Positions 22,575 through 31,854 are shown, counted from the stretch's first letter. The stretch is DNA of 64,000 nt from Chloroflexota bacterium (GCA_016866215.1 VGNE01000001.1:62001-126000); one strand, 5' to 3'. The notes: generated by a model from the sequence alone, not told the origin. Numbers and translations are program-made.

Positions 22575-24419
22575 TCAAGATCCTGTTTTTGAAGAAGAAT
22601 AATTTACAGCCAAATCACTCGCTATATCTAGCAAGCCCAGTTCAAGCAATTTATTTTTGGACGGCTTACCGGTCTCCAGATCCCATCCGCGCGATTCATA
22701 ATACGCGGACAGCATACTCTTCAAATCAGGGACAAACCCCGCCGAGCCGCCTTCCTGATATGGTGCAAGCAAGGCTTTAGGAAGTTTATCGTTTGCGCGA
22801 GTTAATCCCATGCGATTATTTATCGCGCGTTTCAAATTCCATGCCCGTTCACCTGATCTCATCATATCTTCGAGAGTCCATTCGTAATCACAGGCCGCAT
22901 TGATTAAATTCACCTGTTCATTCGGGTCAATCGTCGCAAAGATGCACATCACGAGCGCGTTGGAAACCGTGCGCCAATCCTGGTGACGCGCCACATTTGC
23001 GGCTTTCTCGGCCTGGGCGTGACGGTCGAAGTAGGTAATGCCAATTCGTTCTTCAATATGACCCAACTCCACCATGAAATAATCGGATTGGTTGTGACAC
23101 GCGCCGCGCGGGCTGGTCGCGTATGATAATGCCATGCCCGAAACGCCGCGCGGATCATGATAGGCGACTTCGAGTCCATTCACTTGCACGGCTTCATCTT
23201 CCGCGTCAAACGCCGCGCCAAATTGACGCGAGCCGCGCGATAACAATTCGCCAATCCCTTCACGGCGCGCAATCATGTGAATGAGCTGCCGCACCGCCAT
23301 GAAGTTTCCCCACGTGAGTTCAAGTCCGCCAGTATCCTGCTTGGTTAATTTACCCAACTCAAAAAGATGAACCGCGAGTCCGATCGTATTGGCAGCGCTG
23401 ATCGTGTCCATGCCATAGCGGTCGCACAACTCGCCCAGGCGGGTAATTTCCGCCAAGTCATCAATCAACAAATTCGGCCCAAACCCCGCAATCGTTTCCC
23501 ATTCAGGTCCCTTGCGTTTCGCGCCATCATCCAACTTCACCACACGTCCACAGGCGATCACGCATCCCTGGCACGCGTAAAAACCAACCAAAATAGACTC
23601 GGCCATTTTTGCGCCGGAGATATTATCCACATTTGGGAAAGCGCCCTGGTGATAATATTTCGACGGCATCGAACCCATGTACTCAAAAAAATTCGCCATT
23701 CCCGCTGTGCCGACATCGTGAAAGTATCTGGTTTCGTTGCTCTGCTTGAGCGTGCGATTCGACTCTGATCGCAAAGCCGCATATCGTTCCTCATGCGCAA
23801 CTATGATTTTCTTCGTCCCATACACCGCAATGGCTTTGAGATTCTTTGATCCCATCACCGCGCCGAGTCCAGTGCGCCCCGCCATGCGTCCGTTGTCGCA
23901 GCAAATGGATGAATACAAAACGCCGCGCTCCCCCGCCTCCCCGATCACTGCGACTCGCGCCCTTTTTACTCCGATTTCCTCTTTGACGATTTCCTGCGTC
24001 TCGTACACATCTTTGCCCCAAACACTCGCCGCATTTCTGACCTCAAGCCTGCCTTCTTCGATCCAAAGAAATACGGGGCTTGGAGATTTTCCTGTGATCC
24101 ACAAGCCATCGTATCCAGCCTTGCGGAGTTCAGGTCCCCAGAACCCGCCGATGTTGGATTCCGCCCATAAATTTGTAGCGGGGCTTTTTCCACAGATCAC
24201 AAACCGACCCGTTGTGGGTCCCGATGTCCCACTGAGCGGCCCATTCAAAAAAAGCAAAGGCGATTCAGGCGAAAACGGGTCAAGTTCCTTCGTGAGAAAC
24301 GGGTAAAGAATCCGCGCCCCCAGCGATGCGCCGCCCAGAAAATCACGCTCCCATTCTTTCGGGATGATAAATTCTTCTGTTGTGCCGGTGGTGAGGTTTA
24401 TTCTGAGGATGGGTTGCAT
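22575..24419 (-). CDS. Aldehyde:ferredoxin oxidoreductase family protein (tungsten enzyme)
   Basis: A 614-residue tungstopterin oxidoreductase. Visible are the N-terminal pterin-binding domain (GGASLGARILYPFL, FLNGPLSGTSGPTTGRF), SICCDNGRMAGRTGLGAVMGSKNLKA, the 4Fe-4S motif FYACQGCVIACG (C-x2-C-x3-C) and a later Cys in VMCIFA. AORs oxidise aldehydes or reduce acids with ferredoxin and point to anaerobic life and tungstate uptake. The upstream gene encodes an SCP2 protein on the same strand. Two decayed AOR 3' ends lie 2.8 and 4.4 kb away, so related AOR genes were probably lost nearby. Confidence 0.92.
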   Translation of the reverse strand: MQPILRINLTTGTTEEFIIPKEWERDFLGGASLGARILYPFLTKELDPFSPESPLLFLNGPLSGTSGPTTGRFVICGKSPATNLWAESNIGGFWGPELRKAGYDGLWITGKSPSPVFLWIEEGRLEVRNAASVWGKDVYETQEIVKEEIGVKRARVAVIGEAGERGVLYSSICCDNGRMAGRTGLGAVMGSKNLKAIAVYGTKKIIVAHEERYAALRSESNRTLKQSNETRYFHDVGTAGMANFFEYMGSMPSKYYHQGAFPNVDNISGAKMAESILVGFYACQGCVIACGRVVKLDDGAKRKGPEWETIAGFGPNLLIDDLAEITRLGELCDRYGMDTISAANTIGLAVHLFELGKLTKQDTGGLELTWGNFMAVRQLIHMIARREGIGELLSRGSRQFGAAFDAEDEAVQVNGLEVAYHDPRGVSGMALSYATSPRGACHNQSDYFMVELGHIEERIGITYFDRHAQAEKAANVARHQDWRTVSNALVMCIFATIDPNEQVNLINAACDYEWTLEDMMRSGERAWNLKRAINNRMGLTRANDKLPKALLAPYQEGGSAGFVPDLKSMLSAYYESRGWDLETGKPSKNKLLELGLLDIASDLAVNYSSSKTGS

Positions 24420-24457
24420 ACGCGTTTCATGTTGAACGTTAAACGTTTAGCATTCAA

Positions 24458-24865
24458 CTACAAGATCTCTTCCGTCGCTTCACCCGCTACGCGGACAAAG
24501 TCCAACACCGTGGGCACGTTTCGCATCATATATCCCATACTGCCGCTGACCTTCAATTTCATCGTCATCATGGCGGTCATGGGATTCAGCTTGCCAGTTA
24601 ATATCGCCGTAATGTTATTGTAGGACGCGGTCAAGGTGAAGGCGGGTTTTGGGTAGGCAGATGCATCGGGCTTGAATTCCACTTTTCGGCACTTCCCATG
24701 CCACAGGTCCAGATAGAACGTAAGGTCTTCTTTAAGATTGCCTTCTGATTCGATATGGAAGAACAAGTCCCCTTCCCAATTCTTTGCGACTTCAGCATAG
24801 CGTTCATCGGAGTTGATTTTTTCTTCGAGTCCATTCAGCCATTCTTTGCTTGGAAAGATCGCCAT
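24458..24865 (-). CDS. SCP2 sterol-binding domain protein
   Basis: A 135-residue SCP2-like protein, a diverged relative of the one at 152-478. It starts MAIFPSKEWLNGLEEKINSD with the typical helix, then LFFHIESEGNLKEDLTFYLDL and the C-terminal GKLNPMTAMMTMKLKVSGS, where Met-rich strands line the lipid tunnel. ATG at 24865 has a strong GGAGG 7 nt upstream. It lies 38 bp upstream of the AOR gene on the same strand, so the two may be cotranscribed. The ligand is unknown. Confidence 0.8.
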   Translation of the reverse strand: MAIFPSKEWLNGLEEKINSDERYAEVAKNWEGDLFFHIESEGNLKEDLTFYLDLWHGKCRKVEFKPDASAYPKPAFTLTASYNNITAILTGKLNPMTAMMTMKLKVSGSMGYMMRNVPTVLDFVRVAGEATEEIL

Positions 24866-24960
24866 CGTATTGCCTCCAGAATATTACAAACGTTTAGTAA
24901 ATTGCACAGCGGCGGTGGATGATGGGGAATTGTACCATCATGAACTAATGACTTTAATCC

Positions 24961-24989
24961 TTGCATAATTGTAAAAAATAGTCTATGCT
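24961..24989 (+). promoter_or_regulatory. Sigma-70-like promoter for the amino-acid ABC operon
   Basis: TTGCAT at 24961-24966 and TATGCT at 24984-24989 are separated by 17 nt, about 75 nt before the start of the solute-binding protein. The match to consensus is good, but no experimental start is known. Confidence 0.55.
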
Positions 24990-25062
24990 TAAGTTGCGGG
25001 ATAACGCCATCCCGTGGCAATTAAAATAATTGCCCACCCGTTATATATTTCTGGAGGAGATA

Positions 25063-25968
25063 ATGAAAAAACTGTTTCTCTTGGGGAGCCTGCTCGTATT
25101 AACATCTCTCGTACTCTCGGCTTGTGGCGGGGGCGCTTCGCAAGCCGGCGACCTGCTTGGTGCGATCAACGAGCGCGGTTATATACTCATTTCCACCGAC
25201 CCGAACTACGAACCTCAGTCCTTTTTGAACACCGAAGGCAAACGCCCCGCAGAGACAAAATGTCCGACTGACGCATTGACCACTGCTGAAATGCAGGGTT
25301 TTGATGTGGATGTAGCGATTGCCGTTGGCGATGCTCTTGGTGTGGAAACATGTTTTGCCACTCCAGGTTGGGACCTGCTCACCGCCGGTAACTGGGCCGA
25401 TAAATGGGATATGAGCGTTGGCTCCATGACCATCACCACCTCGCGCCAGCAAGTGCTCGATTTCAGTGTGCCTTACTACTACACTCCTGCAGTTGTGGCT
25501 GTAGCCGCTGACTCTGGCTTTGACACACTCGAATCGCTTGCCGGCCAGGCATTGTGCGCGGGCGTCGCCACCACTTATGAATACTGGCTGAACAACGATA
25601 TGGAGAATCTTGGCTTACCAGAATCTTCCATCTATGCCAAAGTCCCGGCAGGTGTAACAGTCGTGCCACTGGATTCTGATCAGGAATGCGCACAAGCGAT
25701 TGCATCGGGTCGCACCGATTTTGTCGGTTATGTGACCTCCGATACCGTTGTGGATGCCAACCTCGCCGCAGGAATGCCGGTTGTGAAACTTGAAGGTGCT
25801 GTCTATTCCGAAGACCTCGCCGCCGCATTCGACAAAGCCTCCACCCTGGGCACAGCTTCCCTCATCGCCAAAGTTAACGAAATCTTCACTGCCATGCACA
25901 AAGACGGATCCCTGAGCGCCCTTTCAAACCAATGGTTTGGAATGGACATCACCCAGGCTCCTAAATAA
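25063..25968 (+). CDS. Amino-acid ABC transporter, solute-binding lipoprotein
   Basis: A 301-residue family 3 solute-binding protein. The signal peptide MKKLFLLGSLLVLTSLVLSA ends at a lipobox with Cys21, so it is anchored to the membrane outside. The mature part follows the polar amino-acid pattern: STDPNYEPQSF, GFDVDVAIAVGDALG, WDMSVGSMTITTSRQQVLDFS. An insert with two Cys (near ETKCPTDA and VETCFATPG) may form a disulfide. ATG at 25063 has GGAGGAG 4 nt upstream. It is the first gene of a four-gene operon ending with a dimethylargininase-family enzyme. Confidence 0.92.
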   Translation: MKKLFLLGSLLVLTSLVLSACGGGASQAGDLLGAINERGYILISTDPNYEPQSFLNTEGKRPAETKCPTDALTTAEMQGFDVDVAIAVGDALGVETCFATPGWDLLTAGNWADKWDMSVGSMTITTSRQQVLDFSVPYYYTPAVVAVAADSGFDTLESLAGQALCAGVATTYEYWLNNDMENLGLPESSIYAKVPAGVTVVPLDSDQECAQAIASGRTDFVGYVTSDTVVDANLAAGMPVVKLEGAVYSEDLAAAFDKASTLGTASLIAKVNEIFTAMHKDGSLSALSNQWFGMDITQAPK

Positions 25969-25980
25969 AAGTACCTGCAT

Positions 25981-26020
25981 AAATAAAGGGAAGCGGCTTT
26001 CGGGTCGCTTTCCTTTATTT
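25981..26020 (+). terminator. Attenuating hairpin between binding-protein and permease genes
   Basis: AAATAAAGGGAAGCG and CGCTTTCCTTTATTT form a 15-bp stem with one mismatch and a 10-nt loop, followed by TTTTC. Partial termination here would give more binding protein than permease, as is usual in such operons. Confidence 0.7.
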
Positions 26021-26041
26021 TCTCAACCTGAATGCGAGAAT

Positions 26042-26893
26042 ATGATGAATATCTTCTCAAAAAAACAAGATGTGCCTAAATCACAGGCTGAATTGATCTA
26101 TCAGGCGCAAGCAAACAAAGAGCGTCATTTTCGCACCAATGTGGGTATCTCCTGGTTTATTTTGCTTTTTATTCTTGTTTTCACATTCAGTGGACAGGAC
26201 CTGACCATTGGTTCAAAAACCTTTAGCGGCATTGAAATTGATACAGTGTTCATGGCTAACAACCTGTCTTTTATTGCCGGCGGATTAGCTGAAACCATAA
26301 AAATCTCGATCATGTCCATTGCGCTAGCGATGATGCTGGCATTACTGGCCGCACTCGGAAGGCTTTCAACATTTCCTCCCATTTATGCTCTCAGCACTTT
26401 TTATGTTTCGTTGATTCGCGGAACCCCTCTTTATTTGCAAATCTTCTTTTTCTTTCTGGCTCTGCCGCAATTGGGTATTAGACTTCCCGGGATCATTGCC
26501 GGCGTCCTTGCCCTTGGACTTAATTACGGGGCCTATATGTCTGAAATATTTCGTGCGGCATTAAGTTCAGTGGGGAAAGGTCAACGTGAAGCGGCTATCG
26601 CGATTGGGATGACTCCCGCCCAAACGATGCGGCGCATCGTACTACCGCAGGCTTTACGCTTTGCCATCCCACCCACCGGCAATGAGTTCATCGCGATGAC
26701 CAAAGACTCTGCCCTCGTCTCTGCCACAGGCTTTGTACATGAATTGATGTGGCGTTCGGTAAAAGTTGGGCGCGCACAATTCCATACCCTTGAAGCGCTG
26801 ATCATGGCGGCTATATTCTACTGGGGGATGACCCTGATTCTTAGTTATGTGCAAAACCGCATCGAAGCCCGCCTCTCAAAAGGAGACCGATGA
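26042..26893 (+). CDS. Amino-acid ABC transporter permease (HisM/GlnP type)
   Basis: A 283-residue permease. A first hydrophobic helix ([16 protein letters not shown]) precedes the conserved core with about five helices and the ATPase-coupling EAA loop [20 protein letters not shown], followed by [19 protein letters not shown]. This type forms the channel for polar amino acids as a homodimer when no second permease gene is present, as here. ATG at 26042 or 26045 is the likely start. The longer upstream frame runs through the attenuator hairpin. It ends 1 nt before the ATPase start codon. Confidence 0.92.
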   Translation: MMNIFSKKQDVPKSQAELIYQAQANKERHFRTNVGISWFILLFILVFTFSGQDLTIGSKTFSGIEIDTVFMANNLSFIAGGLAETIKISIMSIALAMMLALLAALGRLSTFPPIYALSTFYVSLIRGTPLYLQIFFFFLALPQLGIRLPGIIAGVLALGLNYGAYMSEIFRAALSSVGKGQREAAIAIGMTPAQTMRRIVLPQALRFAIPPTGNEFIAMTKDSALVSATGFVHELMWRSVKVGRAQFHTLEALIMAAIFYWGMTLILSYVQNRIEARLSKGDR

Positions 26894-26894
26894 T

Positions 26895-27656
26895 ATGGTT
26901 CCCGTGATTAAGATTTCCAATCTTGATAAATATTTTGGCCGCCTGCATGTGCTGAAGGACATCCGGCTTGATGTTATGCCGCGCGAGGTCGTATGTCTGA
27001 TCGGGCGCAGTGGCTCAGGGAAAAGCACTTTATTGCGTTGTATAAATTTTCTGGAAGAACCCTCGCATGGCAGTATTGAAGTGGATGGCATCAAAGTGGA
27101 AGGCGGCGAAAAAGGCAAACTGCATCGTCAGTTGGTGCATGATGTCCGCTTGAAAACAGGCATGGTCTTTCAGGAATTTAATCTATTCCCTCACATGAGC
27201 GTGCTTGAGAACGTGATTGAAGGCCCTGTGATTGTCAAAGGCATGGATAGACAAAAAGCCGTTGAACTAGCCGAGCAAAACCTCGATAACGTGGGCTTGT
27301 TATTTAAAAAAGACGAATATCCCAATCGTCTCTCCGGCGGACAGAAGCAGCGCGTTGCCATTGCTCGTGCGTTGACCATGGAGCCAAAGGTCATGCTCTT
27401 TGATGAACCCACCTCCGCGCTCGACCCTGAGTTGATCGGTGAAGTATTAAACGTAATGAAGAAACTCGCTTATGAAGGTATGACCATGATCGTGGTCACT
27501 CACGAAATGGGATTTGCGCGCGAGGTTGCTGACCGCGTCCTTGTGATGGCGGACGGCGAATTGATCGAAGACTCCAAGCCGGCCGATCTCTTTGGCAGCC
27601 CCAAAGATCCGCGTACCAAAGCATTGATAGAGCGCTACCGCAGCGGGGAACAATAA
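26895..27656 (+). CDS. Amino-acid ABC transporter ATP-binding protein (GlnQ type)
   Basis: A 253-residue ATPase with Walker [10 protein letters not shown] (residues 37-45), Q-loop [14 protein letters not shown], signature LSGGQKQR, Walker [15 protein letters not shown] and the switch His in [16 protein letters not shown]. This is the polar amino-acid class. ATG at 26895 lies 1 nt after the permease stop, with AAAGGAG 9 nt upstream; an upstream in-frame ATG inside the permease is rejected. The dimethylargininase gene starts directly at its stop codon. Confidence 0.95.
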   Translation: MVPVIKISNLDKYFGRLHVLKDIRLDVMPREVVCLIGRSGSGKSTLLRCINFLEEPSHGSIEVDGIKVEGGEKGKLHRQLVHDVRLKTGMVFQEFNLFPHMSVLENVIEGPVIVKGMDRQKAVELAEQNLDNVGLLFKKDEYPNRLSGGQKQRVAIARALTMEPKVMLFDEPTSALDPELIGEVLNVMKKLAYEGMTMIVVTHEMGFAREVADRVLVMADGELIEDSKPADLFGSPKDPRTKALIERYRSGEQ

Positions 27657-28421
27657 ATGACCGCAGCGATTACACGCGAAGTCAGTTCTCGATTCAATGA
27701 ATGCGAGATCACAAATATTGACCGCGCGCCGATCGATGTGAATGCAGCACGTGCAGAACACCATGAATACGTCAAAGCGCTGACACAACTTGGATGTCAG
27801 GTGATCGAACTGCCCGAAGAACGGGACCTGCCCGACTCTGTCTTTGTGGAAGATGCTGCCTTTATCCTGCCGGAAGTTGCGGTCATCACCCGGCCCGGGG
27901 CTGATTCACGCAAACCAGAAACAGAATCCATCGTGCGGGTATTATCTCCCTACCGCTCCCTCGTGCATGTCACTGAACCTGCGACAGTGGACGGCGGCGA
28001 TGTGCTCGTGCTTGGCAGGAATATCTATATTGGTATTTCAACGCGCAGTAACGAAGCATCTGTTCGTCAAATACAAGAATTGCTCGATAAGTATGATTAT
28101 AAAGTGACAGGCGTGGAAATGCACGACTGTCTACACCTAAAGACGGCTGTTACAAAAGTGGATGAAAAGACACTGCTCATCAATCCAAAATGGGTGGACA
28201 CCGTCCACTTCAAAGATTTTGATTGGATTGAAGTGGACCCATCCGAGCCTTTCGCCGCAAATTGCCTTCCCATTGGTGGGGCGATCATTTTTCCCGCTGT
28301 ATTTCCAAAGACCCAGAAAAGACTCGAGCAATTAGGCTTCAAGATCGTCACAGTTGACGTAGCTGAACTGGCCAAAGCCGAAGGGGCGGTCACTTGTTGC
28401 AGTCTGATCATTTCACAGTAA
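27657..28421 (+). CDS. Dimethylargininase-family hydrolase (DDAH type)
   Basis: A 254-residue amidinotransferase-fold enzyme. Motifs of dimethylarginine dimethylaminohydrolase are visible: LPDSVFVEDAAFIL (substrate-binding Asp/Glu), VDGGDVLVLGR near 118, DCLHLKTAV with the catalytic His, and EGAVTCCSLII with the catalytic Cys near the end. DDAH turns methylated arginine into citrulline and amines. Close relatives can use arginine or other guanidino compounds. The ATG follows the stop of the amino-acid ABC ATPase with no gap, so uptake and hydrolysis of the same compound are likely. Confidence 0.88.
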   Translation: MTAAITREVSSRFNECEITNIDRAPIDVNAARAEHHEYVKALTQLGCQVIELPEERDLPDSVFVEDAAFILPEVAVITRPGADSRKPETESIVRVLSPYRSLVHVTEPATVDGGDVLVLGRNIYIGISTRSNEASVRQIQELLDKYDYKVTGVEMHDCLHLKTAVTKVDEKTLLINPKWVDTVHFKDFDWIEVDPSEPFAANCLPIGGAIIFPAVFPKTQKRLEQLGFKIVTVDVAELAKAEGAVTCCSLIISQ

Positions 28422-28468
28422 ACAGGAACAGGCTTGGGTGAAGCACGAAGCGTTCATCCAGAAAACAA

Positions 28469-28494
28469 AAAATCCCCGAATGAACGGGGATTTT
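28469..28494 (-). terminator. Terminator downstream of tRNA-Leu (minus strand)
   Basis: AAAATCCCCG / CGGGGATTTT is a perfect 10-bp stem with a 6-nt loop. On the minus strand it is followed by TTTTTTGTTTT, so it ends the tRNA transcript. It can also stop the ABC operon from the other side, where the tail is shorter. Confidence 0.85.
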
Positions 28495-28502
28495 ACTTCC
28501 AG

Positions 28503-28584
28503 TGCGCTGGAGAGGACTTGAACCTCCACGCCTTACGGCACACGCACCTCAAGCGTGCCTGTCTGCCAATTCCAGCACCAGCGC
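28503..28584 (-). tRNA. tRNA-Leu (anticodon GAG)
   Basis: On the minus strand the acceptor GCGCTGG pairs with CCAGCGC and is followed by the discriminator A. The D-loop region holds GGAATTGGCAGA. The anticodon stem CACGC/GCGTG encloses the loop TTGAGGT with anticodon GAG. A short variable arm (TGCC-GTAA-GGCG) marks a class II tRNA, and the T arm is GGAGG-TTCAAGT-CCTCT. CCA is not encoded. Length is 82 nt. Confidence 0.95.
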
Positions 28585-28642
28585 AAGAACAGGGCGTATT
28601 ATAATCGGCTTGCTTTGCTTGTCAAGCACACCAGGAGAAATT

Positions 28643-29659
28643 ATGGTCCGAATCGTTGTTGATGCGATGGGAAGTGATAATTTTCCCACGCCCGATGTGG
28701 AAGGCGCAGTCATGGCAGCGCGTGAATATGGGGTCGAAATTATATTGGTTGGTGATGAGGCGATCATCAAGCCAGTGCTGGATGGGCAAAATGCAGGGAG
28801 CCTGCCCATTCGAATTGTCAACGCGCCTGAGACGTTGGGCATGGAAGATAAAGGCGAGAACCTTGTCTTGAAAGCGCGCAGTAAAAGCGCGAAAAATTCG
28901 ATGGCAGTCGGTATTGACCTCGTGAAAAGCGGCGAAGCGGATGCCTTCGTTAGCGCAGGCAACACCGGAGCAGGTATGGTGACCGCGTTGTTTAGATTGG
29001 GACGCATACGCGGCGTAGACCGCCCTGCGTTAGCGCCGATCTTTCCCACAGCCACAGGCACATGTGTTGTGCTTGATATTGGAGCAAACCCCGATTGCAA
29101 ACCTGAAAACCTTTTGCAATTTGGAATTTTGGGAAGTATTTACGCCGAAAAAGTACGCGGTGTGAACAATCCAAAAGTGGGATTAATCTCCAATGGTGAA
29201 GAAGAAGGCAAAGGGAATGAACTGGTCAAGGCCGCAACGCCATTGTTCAAAGCCTCCACGTTAAATTATTACGGCAACGTGGAAGGCAAGGAGGTCATTG
29301 GCGGCAAAGTGGATGTGGCAGTCACGGACGGCTTTACGGGTAATGTCTTGCTGAAATCATCTGAAGCAGTTGCCAAATTGATCACAGACAAGCTGCGGGA
29401 AATTATCAAGAATGGCAGTATTCTTACCAAGATCGGCGGTCTGCTGGTCAAGCCTGCACTTGGCGAGATCAAAAAATTACTTAATCCAAGCGAGCAGGGC
29501 GCAGCGCCCATGCTTGGAATAAACGGACTAGTGTTTATCGGTCACGGCCGCTCGGACGCCTTTGCCATCAAAAACGCAGTCCGCGTGGCAAAACATGCAG
29601 TGGATGTAAACGTATTGGATGCAATGAAATCTGCAATAGAAGAGAGTTTAAAGGAATGA
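28643..29659 (+). CDS. plsX: Phosphate acyltransferase PlsX
   Basis: A 338-residue soluble enzyme that makes acyl-phosphate from acyl-ACP at the start of phospholipid synthesis. It starts MVRIVVDAMGSDNFPTPDVE, the PlsX hallmark, and later carries AFVSAGNTGAGMV, LDIGANPDCKPENLLQFG, VTDGFTGNVLLKSSEAV and the C-terminal GHGRSDAFAIKNAV. The frame is open into the tRNA gene, but ATG at 28643 with AGGAG 6 nt upstream gives the family length. The usual neighbours fabH, rpmF and plsY are not here. Confidence 0.95.
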   Translation: MVRIVVDAMGSDNFPTPDVEGAVMAAREYGVEIILVGDEAIIKPVLDGQNAGSLPIRIVNAPETLGMEDKGENLVLKARSKSAKNSMAVGIDLVKSGEADAFVSAGNTGAGMVTALFRLGRIRGVDRPALAPIFPTATGTCVVLDIGANPDCKPENLLQFGILGSIYAEKVRGVNNPKVGLISNGEEEGKGNELVKAATPLFKASTLNYYGNVEGKEVIGGKVDVAVTDGFTGNVLLKSSEAVAKLITDKLREIIKNGSILTKIGGLLVKPALGEIKKLLNPSEQGAAPMLGINGLVFIGHGRSDAFAIKNAVRVAKHAVDVNVLDAMKSAIEESLKE

Positions 29660-29660
29660 T

Positions 29661-30356
29661 ATGAAAACCATAAAAAACGAAAAACTTATCAGACGGAACA
29701 GCATCATCGGTCAATGGACAAGCCTGGGCGCGCTGGCCGTGCTGGGCACGGGCATGTATATCTCATTCACCAAGCCGGACCTTTTCACTTATTCCATCGT
29801 CTGCCTTTTGGTAGGTTTTATTATGACGCAGATTGGCATGTATATGGGCAACCGCTGGGGACGCTCCCCTCGCCCGGACGAGAAAATTGACAGTGGATTA
29901 AAAGGACTTCACAGTGAATTTACCCTCTACCATTATTCATCCCCCGTATCGCACCTGTTGGTAGGACCTTCGGGTATTTGGGTCCTGCTGCTCTACCATC
30001 AGCGCGGCAAAATCGCATTCGAAAAGAATCGCTGGAAAATGAGCGGCGGCGGATTTTTGCAGGGCTACATGCGTATCTTCGGTCAGGAAGGCATTGGACG
30101 CCCGGAAATTGAGGCTGAAAATGAAGTAAAAACGCTAAAGAGATTTTTTGCGAAAAATATGGAAGGTTCGAACATCCCGGAGATCAAACCCATTTTGGTT
30201 TTTACCAACGAAAGCATTGATTTGGATGCCGGCGATTCGCCCATCCCGGCCATGAAGCTTAAACAACTTAAGGAGTTTTTGCGTCAGGGTTCAAAGAACC
30301 GCTTGCTTTCAAGTGGAGAGATCGCAGAAATTACCGAGTTATTCCCCAAAGAATAG
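29661..30356 (+). CDS. Membrane protein with NERD-like nuclease-related domain
   Basis: A 231-residue protein. Two membrane helices (about 18-62: WTSLGALAVLGTGMYIS and YSIVCLLVGFIMTQIGMYMG) precede a cytosolic domain with GLHSEFTLYHYSSPVSHLLVGPSGIWVL, and later EIEAENEVKTLKRFFAKN and IKPILVFTNESIDLD. This resembles NERD domains, which share the restriction-endonuclease fold. Catalytic residues are not certain. It starts 1 nt after plsX, so it is cotranscribed. No specific role can be assigned. Confidence 0.6.
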   Translation: MKTIKNEKLIRRNSIIGQWTSLGALAVLGTGMYISFTKPDLFTYSIVCLLVGFIMTQIGMYMGNRWGRSPRPDEKIDSGLKGLHSEFTLYHYSSPVSHLLVGPSGIWVLLLYHQRGKIAFEKNRWKMSGGGFLQGYMRIFGQEGIGRPEIEAENEVKTLKRFFAKNMEGSNIPEIKPILVFTNESIDLDAGDSPIPAMKLKQLKEFLRQGSKNRLLSSGEIAEITELFPKE

Positions 30357-30368
30357 AACCAAGCTGTC

Positions 30369-31757
30369 ATGTATTTTCAAAGGCAAAACTTGAATATTAG
30401 ACTAATAAGAAATAATTTCATGAATTTTGTTATCTTGCTTATCCTTTCAGCCACTGCATTCCTGCGGGCAAATTGGTACGGAGATTTGCGACTCTCCATA
30501 GGGAACGCTGAAACAGGCAGTTATAGGGATTCATCAAGAGCGCCGCTTCTATCATGGAAAATATTTGCGGGTCAACGTCTCTTTACCACCAACATTATCT
30601 TCAAAATGGCAAACGACCCGCAAAACTGCCCAGTAACGGCGTACAGCGAACCAGCCCGTGGCTTGGAGGGTTTTCGCGCCAACCAACTTTGTTTTGAAAA
30701 AATCGCCTTGCTTCAAAATTTCCTTGCCATTTTTGGGTGGAGTTTTCTGGCTTGGACAACTGCGAAATGGGTGCAAAATCCATTTACAAAGATTATTGCC
30801 GCAACTGTCGTAGTGGTTTTTGGTTTTACGCCACAAATCGCCGAATGGGAAAGTATCCTCAGTCCTGAGTCACTTTCCCTCTCCATGTTTGCGATTACAT
30901 TGGGACTGGCCCAAGAAACCGTGCTTCGTGTATCCGCATCGGCCAACCCCTTCCAGTCAAAGATCGAACGGTCACTGCTGGCGGGCTGGATCATTTTTTT
31001 TCTTTTATGGGTATTCGTTCGAGATGTGCATCTCTATGCCATTCCAATAACTCTCGTCCTGATTGCACTCTTGCTCATCGTGAAAAAATTCAGAAATACA
31101 AAATCTTTGGCAATCCCAATCACCCTGATCATTTTGTTCATTTTTTTTATTATTGGCTTCGTTTCTGCCAGAGACAGCCTGAGGGCGACACGCTATCCTG
31201 TAATCAATGCGCTGGACGAATTTATTTGGCCCCATCCACAGCGGATTGCATATTTTAAAGAATTTGGAATGCCGGAACGTATGTCGCCCTATTATCAGGA
31301 GTGGGCGGACGTCAACGCAACGAAGGCCTACGGTATCTTTCTTCTTTCCCATCCGGGCTTCATAGCCACAACACTTTGGGAATACACAGACCAACTAAAA
31401 TCCGACTTTATTCAACCATATTTCTTCGCGCCAGAAGTAAAAAACAGAAGTACGCTTCTGATCATCGGGGAGATGTTCCACCCGCAAACTTCAGCGGTTT
31501 ACTTGATCAGCCTGCTCTTATTACTCGCACTGGTGTTAAATGCCAGCCAGTTCCGCACACCATCTTTATTGGCATGGGGGTGGCTGGCAGTTTGGGTTTT
31601 TGCGATCGCCGCAGTGACCCTTCTGCTTAGCTTCTTTGGGGATACATGGGGGATACGCCGGCACATCATGCCATCCGTTGAAATGTTCCGTCTCTTCATC
31701 TGGGTTTTCATGATGCCGTTTCTTGATCTATCGCTGAAACAATTCAAATTTAATTAA
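30369..31757 (+). CDS. Multi-pass membrane protein, possibly GT-C glycosyltransferase-like
   Basis: A 462-residue protein with about ten hydrophobic segments. After the first helix (NFVILLILSATAFLRA) comes an outer loop of about 90 residues with GDLRLSIGNAETGSYRD and two Cys (CPVTAY, NQLCFEK). Later helices include IIFFLLWVFVRDVHLYAIPI. The layout (acidic first outer loop, many helices) recalls GT-C enzymes, but I see no diagnostic motif, so the family is not assigned. ATG at 30369 and a later ATG at 30420 are both possible. It lies 12 nt after the NERD-like gene. Confidence 0.55.
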   Translation: MYFQRQNLNIRLIRNNFMNFVILLILSATAFLRANWYGDLRLSIGNAETGSYRDSSRAPLLSWKIFAGQRLFTTNIIFKMANDPQNCPVTAYSEPARGLEGFRANQLCFEKIALLQNFLAIFGWSFLAWTTAKWVQNPFTKIIAATVVVVFGFTPQIAEWESILSPESLSLSMFAITLGLAQETVLRVSASANPFQSKIERSLLAGWIIFFLLWVFVRDVHLYAIPITLVLIALLLIVKKFRNTKSLAIPITLIILFIFFIIGFVSARDSLRATRYPVINALDEFIWPHPQRIAYFKEFGMPERMSPYYQEWADVNATKAYGIFLLSHPGFIATTLWEYTDQLKSDFIQPYFFAPEVKNRSTLLIIGEMFHPQTSAVYLISLLLLLALVLNASQFRTPSLLAWGWLAVWVFAIAAVTLLLSFFGDTWGIRRHIMPSVEMFRLFIWVFMMPFLDLSLKQFKFN

Positions 31758-31854
31758 ACAATAAAATCAAACACTTCTACACATCTCTCATAGCGGTCAC
31801 GGCATTTTCCATAGTGCGTTGCGTTGACAATTCAAGTCCCCTGGTAAAGAGTAT

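Noticed and set aside
28502-28642. An upstream in-frame extension of plsX
   Set aside because: It runs across the tRNA-Leu gene, and the conserved PlsX start MVRIVVDAMGSDN with a ribosome site is at 28643.
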